Origin: Anadara kagoshimensis
Taxonomy: Eukaryota > Mollusca > Bivalvia > Arcoida > Arcidae
Direction of reading: 5' to 3'
DNA length: 64,000 nt
NCBI GenBank assembly: GCA_021292105.1
Contig: CM037874.1
Span: 24,478,583-24,542,582, forward strand
Each line of letters opens with the position of its first letter. The stretch's first letter is position 1. The notes beneath the pieces are model-generated. The model did not search any database, was not told the origin of the DNA, and worked only from the letters and a program-made list of their open reading frames with translations. A program made the position numbers and the translations under genes. Shown one piece after another: positions 58,001 through 64,000 of the stretch.

Positions 58001-61000
58001 TGACTGTTTCGATGAATAACGTTTTCCATTAATAAAATTGAAGAAAGAAAGGAAGCATCTGAAATAGGTTCTTTCAATGAAATATAAGCTCATTCTTTTA
58101 TCAGAATTATTTTCTTACCACATGTGGGGCTCACAGTGGGATTAAGTTACATGGGCATGTAAAATCGATAAATCAGTTTTTATCAGACCATTTAATACAT
58201 TAATTACTGGTAATTTTATTGTTGTAGAAAAATATGTTGGACATTTGAGTTGTCCAAATAATTATCAATTAATTTATGTTAAACCCCTTGTTTAGATGAA
58301 AATTATTCAATTATTAGCCAAGGGGCTATGGGTAGGGCAAGAACAGTTTATACCAATCCAAGACATTGAAGCTCACTTGGTCAACTTGGACATCTCCATA
58401 AGTAATTTCAACTTCATTTTAAATATACATAAATGATTCTTTAAAACAATGCTTCTATTTCATTATAACCCCCCCCCCCCCCCCGCAAACGAAGTTGGGG
58501 GAGGGGGGTATAAAAGAATCACCTTGTCCGTCTGTATGTCTGTCTGTCTGCCCCGCTTCGTGTCCGGAACAGAACTTTTGAACCGTAGCACCTAGGATTA
58601 TAAAACTTGGTACGTGGATGCATCATGGGAAGGCAATGTGTCATGTACCAAATTTAGGTCACTGTGACCTTGACTTTGACCTTTGACCTCTATGATAGTA
58701 AAACCTTGTGCATCTTCGTGTCCGGAACAGAACTTTTGTACCGTAGCACATAGGATTATAAAACTTGGTATGTGGATGCATCATGGGAAAGCGATGTGTC
58801 ATGTACCAAATTTAGGTCACTGTGACCTTGACTTTGACCTTTGACCTCTATGATAGTAAAACCTTGTGCATCTTTGTGTCCGAAACAGAACGTTTGTACC
58901 GTAGCACCTAGGATTATCAAACTTGGTATGTGGATGCATCATGGGAAGGCGATGTGTCATGTACCAAATTTAGGTCACTGTGACCTTGACTTTGAACTTT
59001 GACCTATGATATGAGGGGTACTCATTTTGTGTAATCAATTCCTCTTACAGCTTTTAACCAAGAAGTCTGAAACTTTGCAGGATGTTTCTATATACATTGA
59101 ACATGTGCACCTCTTATTTTTGTTGGATTATATTATTTTGCTCATATTTTATGGGTAGTTTAACTTGGTCATTTTTCAACAATATTCCATATGAGGGATA
59201 CCTTTTTTGTGTTATCAACTCCTCTTACAGCTTTTAACAAACAAGTCTGAAACTTTACAGGATATTTCTATATACATTAAACATGTGCACCTCCTATTTT
59301 GGCTGGATTATATAGTTACTTAATTATATATGTTTCAATTTTTTTAAAACTATGCATAGATATTGAGCATAATAAGAACATTATTGGTTTCACCTGTATT
59401 TTGTCGAATTATTAACATTTTCATACACAGAATTTTTCACATTACAATTTGCCATACATACAACTTGTCCCCAGATCAAAAGTATTAGCCTCTTTCAGAG
59501 ACAGTTCTAGTTTTATTTAATTTAAGTATTAAATAATTTTATTTTATTTTGAATTAAATGAATTTAATTGGGGTTTTAATTATATTTATTCGGTTCTATC
59601 AGATAGTATCATTTGTCTTTGATTTCAAAATGCAGCATTTGTTTTAGCTCACCTGTGCCAAAAGCTCAAATGAGTTATTGTTATTTTCTTCATCTGCTGT
59701 GAGTCCGGTGTAAACTTTTCAAATTTTAATCAACTCCTTCAAAATTACTGTCCCAAGTTGGATGATACTTGGCAGAAATGATGTCTAAGTAAAGGGTTTC
59801 AGATTTGCACAAATGAAGGAACCATGTCCCTTTGGGAACCAAAAAGTTAGGAAATAGCGAAAAAATCTTTAAAACCTGTTAAAGGTACAATAGATATAAC
59901 TTAAATATTTCAAGTACAGTCAAACCTGTCTATAAAGGCCACCAAAGGGAACCAGTAAAAGTGGTCTTTATGAACAGATGGACTTTATATACAGATTCAA
60001 AAAATATGATGAAAGAGCAATTGGGATACAATTCTACTGGCCTTTACAAAACAGGTGACCCTTATATAGAGATAGTCTTTAAGGCAGGTTGGACTGTATA
60101 ACATACTTAGGACACCTTGTTTCAGAATTGCAGATATCTTATCTGTATGGGCCAAAATGGTGACACGATAAGATTTTTAAGGTAGAAATTGCCAAAAAAG
60201 AGTATTTGTCAATATATTTGGACAACTATTAGCTTTTTGTATAGGCATATTTATTAGAATATTGTAGGTATTGGTATTATGATCCTTATGATATATGAAT
60301 GAAGGTCATGGGTTCAAAGGTCAAAGTCACAGATGCAAACTATTACTGAAATAGCTATTTATTCCAACACTATTGACATTTTGTATAGGCATGTATATAA
60401 GAATATTGTTGGTATTGATATCCCAATCATTGTGACATATGAATGAAGATCATGGGTTCAAAGGTCAAGGTCACAGATGTATAAAAATACTGAAACGGCC
60501 TTGTTTTTAGCTCAAATGACCAATTGTCAGTTTCGGATAAAAAGATTTTTAAAGATATTTTTGCATCCTTCGGTCACCTTGACTAGTTATAGTAGCCATG
60601 GCAATGCCATAATCAAATGTGAATTGCACCATTTTAATTTTAATCTGTCAGGTAGTTTCAGAGAAGACAAAAATAGGTGTTAATGACACACACACATACT
60701 CATGCTACACTATGCATGTGTATGTGCATGTCATCTGATTTCAAAAGAAGTGATATATAAATACAGATTTCTTGAATCACACCATTTAGTTCTTTGAGCA
60801 AGTTCTGTTGGTTTTCATGTTCACTCGACTTTGAATATGTACATGGTTTTGGCTGCGAATAGCTGCAATAATGCTGATGCCGCTTTAAACAATAATTCAC
60901 TCAACCATTCTTTTAAAAACAGGTTTTGGAGTTTCAGTACTTTCAGTACTTTGATTTCTGTTCAATATTGGTTAAAAAATCATAAGTGAAATAAAGGAAA

Positions 61001-63358
61001 CCAACACCTGTAAGGTACATAATGTGGTATTTTTTCAGGTGGATACCTAAGGTATTCAGTAGAGCTTCAAACAATGGAAAAATAAAAAAAAATAAAAACA
61101 TTGATCGCAAAAAGTACACCTACAGGTGAAAGCAGACTGGGGAAAATCAATCATAAACTGACTCGTGATTTATGTGATATGTCCCAGCATGCTATAACAG
61201 TTCATACTTCAATGAATGATAAAAAAAGTCATTCCTTATATAATGTTTAATTTTTTAACCCCATGGCTAAGCTGGTGGCCTTGCTCAACTAGTAGAGTGG
61301 TTTTTTTTTCTTAGTGTTAAGTCAGGGTTCGATTCCCAGATGTAGAAAACGTTGGACTGGTTTTGATGTTACACAAGCTTTTGATATTTAGAAATGAAGG
61401 TCACAGATCCTCATGATGAGAACTTAGAAAGTTGATGTACTGTGCTATGGTAGATTGTGGCACCTAAAATTGGCTAAAAACCCTCACATCTCGTTTTATA
61501 ACGGGATTTTAAATGTATACCCGGTAAATAAATATCTTAACACATACATTTGTATATTGCCAATGTCATCTCAATAAAAGTAAGTAATTTTGACCAGACC
61601 ATAAAAGTCTGTCGGTTATAATCAGTATACATGTAGGCCACTTTATTCTTCAATCCTAGTTTATCATGTATGCATTTACTAGGTTTTCACAATTTAATAA
61701 CTATTAATAACCAAATTTTCGAAATATTTTTTTCACATTTTCATTAATTCGCTAAAAAAGATTACTTTTTGTAAAAACAGTTCTCAGAAATTAGTAGCCA
61801 ATGGCGATTTTGGTTACTAGGAATGCAAATATAGCATTTTTAAGCGTGTGCCTTGTGTTTCATTATTTGAATTTTGACAGTTTGCTTATCATGTTTATAT
61901 GTATGTTGTCATATACTGACTAAATAATATATTTTATTGTTATTTCTAGGTGTTGTACCATCAAAAAGTAGTTTTGCATTTCACTCTGTGTTAATCAATC
62001 ACTACATGCATGGATCACACTACATACGGGGTGGTACAAACGAAGTGACATACCAGATGATCCCCACTATAGAGAGGCACGGTGGGGCTGTACTGGTCAA
62101 AGCGCCGGTCACCAAAATACTGATGGATGCTAAAGGAACAGCCGTGGGTAAGAATTATTAGGCAGATTAAAGGCTGTCAATCTGCTTAAATTGGGGTCAA
62201 AAATGAGCCTATTCCCAAATTTCAAAATTTATGTTTTTCCCAAATATTTTTAAGATTTTTCCTATTTGAATAAATTAGTACAAAATTATAACTTCTATGT
62301 ACATGTGTATTTTCACAGTAGATTTTTTCACAAAATTGTTTGAAACATGCACCATTCAGTTTCCATGACCCCTTAACCTAGTACCAAAAAGGAGTCATAC
62401 TTTAGTATCCTTACAAAGTGAAAAAGAGCATAATTATATATAATACTCCCAAGTTAATTGAAATTTGAATATTTTTTCAGTTTAGCCTTAAAAGTCCCAG
62501 GCTTTTATGACATGAACAGTTTAAAGTCCATGTATATTTTACCAAGCTCATAAATCAGTCAGAAAGTTTGCTACCAATGAACCCATGACTACCTAAAATT
62601 ATCATTTTATTGCCAACACAGATTATTGTCTGTAGTGTTTACACTAAGATATAACAGGGATTTTTCTGACCTTTTTGGGAAAAGGACCTTGGGATGAAAT
62701 TGGGAAAACGCTCAACAAAAATGTAATTTTGGGAAAAATCACAACAACATATTAGAAATTCTAGACCAATAGAATACTGGTAATTGAACAAATTATATTG
62801 GGTGTTCACAGCAAAATAGCGCTGTCTCTTTTGTCTCTATATAAATCATCCAGCAAAATGTGGGTTAGTATAGATTAAAATCGTTATCAGAACGAGATAT
62901 CCTCCGAATATGATGTTGATGATCTTGTGAAATTTATTTTCCTCAAAATATTGATAAACATAGCTAATTGGGAATTTTTTACTACAGAATTGGGAAAAAT
63001 GTATGTTTTTTTTGCATTGAGAATGGGTCCCTTTACCGGACATGGGGATACCCAGAAAAATCCCTGTTAATAAATATAAGTTGAGATGAAAATTATTTTG
63101 AAAAAAAGGAATATAACATTACAAATGTATAGTCAAAAAAACATATATCAGTGAGATCAAATGAGCAATTTGAATCTGAAAATGATCCAATTATTTATTT
63201 ATATGCAATTAATTAATTTATTGTTATTTATTTATTAGGTGTCAAAGTTTCCAGGAAAGGTGTTGAAATGGACATTTTTGCCAAAAACATAATATCTGAT
63301 GCAGGTGTTGCTAATACATATTTAAGACTGTTACCCCAGGAAATAGCAACTAAATCTT
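52041..63358 (+). CDS. RETSAT: All-trans-retinol 13,14-reductase, 5' seven exons
   Basis: FAD-dependent ER enzyme that saturates the 13-14 double bond of retinol. Exons 52041-52245, 52756-52938, 53681-53790, 54400-54531, 55386-55590, 61950-62147, 63239-63358; phases agree throughout and the last ends in phase 1 at GTAAGT, so the gene continues past the window. 384 codons are visible of about 610 in human. Seen: a membrane anchor ([19 protein letters not shown], residues about 16-34); Rossmann dinucleotide motif [13 protein letters not shown] (Gly at about 85, 87, 90) with [50 protein letters not shown]. All match the family order. The ATG at 52041 is chosen because it directly precedes the anchor; the GTG at 52029 is not a start. 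No frame breaks. Confidence 0.94.
52466..52718 (+). mobile_element. SINE family 1, headless plus-strand copy
   Basis: GACTGTTCTTTCGCTAAGC, GAACCCTGCTGTATAATACC, TTCTGCACCTTCGC and the tail GACGTTAAACACCATTACT. The tRNA head is missing. It ends 37 bp before the acceptor of RETSAT exon 2. Confidence 0.75.
54690..55045 (+). pseudogene. Reverse-transcriptase remnant (Penelope-like)
   Basis: A short frame reads [10 protein letters not shown]... and then [16 protein letters not shown], the conserved IPMGT(N) RT motif; stops follow (for example at 54899). Downstream in shifting frames are relics that align with the usual continuation: a YSYE-like AE.N segment near 54915-54950, a Y.Y.D-like patch and FLNNPNDY near 54990-55040. 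It has several stops and frame changes and is non-functional. IPMGTNCAP belongs to a Penelope-like or related RT lineage. It lies in RETSAT intron 4. Confidence 0.55.
58470..59020. mobile_element. Tandem-core element, 158-bp units
   Basis: A poly-C run (about 58471-58487) and GGGGGAGGGGGGTATAAAAG precede three units of 158 bp (CTTCGTGTCCGGAACAG at 58556 and 58714, CTTTGTGTCCGAAACAG at 58872). Each unit contains GTGGATGCATCATGGGAA and CACTGTGACCTTGACTTTG. The layout, a simple-sequence leader plus tandem core, is like the element at 27563-28823 and shares only the GACCTTGACCTTTGACC words. Confidence 0.65.
59021..59330. repeat. ~185-bp tandem duplication
   Basis: CTCTTACAGCTTTTAACCAAG, shortened to CTCTTACAGCTTTTAAC, occurs at about 59042 and 59222; both copies continue AAGTCTGAAACTTT, TTTCTATATACATT, AACATGTGCACCTC. 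It directly follows the tandem-core element and may be its 3' part. Confidence 0.65.
59645..60515 (-). mobile_element. Pearl/HINE-like element, inverted copy
   Basis: Begins TTTAGCTCACCTGTGCC and ends CCTTGTTTTTAGCTC. Reversed core units contain GAATATTGTAGGTATTGG, ATATGAATGAAGGTCATGGG and TTCAAAGGTCAAAGTCACAG, the complements of the 145-bp units at 27720-28190. About two units remain. A MITE A copy (59915-60098) is inserted in it. Confidence 0.55.
59915..60098. mobile_element. MITE A, best-preserved copy
   Basis: Ends ACAGTCAAACCTGTCTATAA and TTAAGGCAGGTTGGACTGT, inverted; contains GGCCACCAAAGGGAACCAGT and TACAATTCTACTGGCC. 184 bp with no coding capacity. Confidence 0.8.
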
Positions 63359-63439
63359 GTAAGTATTAAATGTGTTGTTTTTTACATCAAGCTGTAATAA
63401 AAAAAACATGTATTTTAATACCATTGATTGTCATACATG

Positions 63440-63540
63440 TACCGTATATCAGGATTTTTTCGCAAGTGTCTAATTTTCGCTATATTCACGGTGAAAAAAA
63501 TCGCTAAAATTTCACCCAGCGAAAATTTCACTTGAGTAGT
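63440..63540. repeat. Fragment with TTTTCGC inverted motifs
   Basis: TCTAATTTTCGCTATATTCA, GGTGAAAAAAATCGC and CCAGCGAAAATTTCAC make short inverted pairs, related in style to the elements at 17120-17335 and 47008-47239. It is in the last visible RETSAT intron; the remaining 460 bp show nothing else. Confidence 0.35.
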
Positions 63541-64000
63541 TGTGATATTTTGTCCATTTTACCCTTCCATACGTCGTGCCATTTCGCTACAACTCTATAC
63601 ACATATGTTGAATATGTATTCGCTAGTGATTGTAAAATCGCTTGTAAATGAAAACCACTTAATCTGCCTGATGTTCAAATTTGAACACTTAATCAATTAA
63701 TATAATCGGAAAATCATAAAAAAAATGAAACAAAAAACTTTATTACCGGTCATAAATATATCACCGGTTATACGGGCGATACTAACAATGCCATACAAAT
63801 TGCAGATCGGCGTGACCTGATCAGGTGAAAAGTCAATCATCAAGCGTGGACGACACAGGTGTTTACAGTTAATACGCCCCTGTCTGTTGTAATCGGATTA
63901 AGAGATTAATGAAGCGGGTTTTCAACAAACTGTCTCATAAAGTTATATTAATTACTAATCACGAGTAGCACTCAACATTCCATACAAATTATTTTGTTTC

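Larger units (their letters stand above)
55591..61949. other. RETSAT intron 5, 6.4 kb
   Basis: Holds a dispersed repeat near 55750-55900 (AAAGCATGCTGGACCTTTG, related to 4880-5000), a short duplication at 56055-56190 (CCGATTTCTTCCATAT twice), the tandem-core element at 58470-59020, an inverted pearl-like copy at 59645-60515, MITE A, and a tRNA-like patch near 61272-61345 (GGTTCGATTCCC). No nested exon found. Confidence 0.5.

Overview
This is an AT-rich animal nuclear window with spliced genes, large introns and very dense short repeats. The tRNA-derived SINEs, terminal-inverted-repeat MITEs, tandem-core elements with a hairpin end, and minisatellites fit a bivalve mollusc best. That assignment is an inference from repeat style and gene content; no marker here proves the species.

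Layout. 1-533 (-): first coding exon of a secreted or membrane protein with a somatomedin-B (SMB) domain, cut by the window edge. 5449-8813 (-): a related four-exon gene encoding a signal peptide, an SMB domain and a secretin/adhesion-like seven-helix receptor. Its last exon is broken by three one-base frame shifts, all in runs of three G or C. 9-21 kb: no recognisable gene, mostly repeats, including a 27-bp satellite. 21049-25563 (+): last five exons of a coiled-coil protein I cannot name; one intron holds a large minisatellite.

30033-50789 (-): a complete methylcrotonyl-CoA carboxylase alpha (biotin-carrying) subunit, MCCC1. I reconstructed 17 coding exons whose phases all agree and which give 720 residues. 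Its introns carry many MITEs and SINEs, a 152-bp palindrome, a degenerate multi-stop pseudogene, and two tandem repeats built from its own splice sites. 52041-63358 (+, continues off the right edge): the first seven coding exons of RETSAT (all-trans-retinol 13,14-reductase), head-to-head with MCCC1. The roughly 1.25 kb between the two start codons holds a TIR MITE and an (ATCA)n microsatellite.

Functionally, MCCC1 is a mitochondrial leucine-catabolism enzyme and RETSAT an ER-membrane FAD oxidoreductase of retinoid metabolism; their adjacency implies possible promoter sharing, not a shared pathway. I found no convincing new multi-gene system. The most unusual structures are the splice-site-derived repeats in MCCC1, the SMB receptor pair with its frame breaks, and the shared-domain SINE families.
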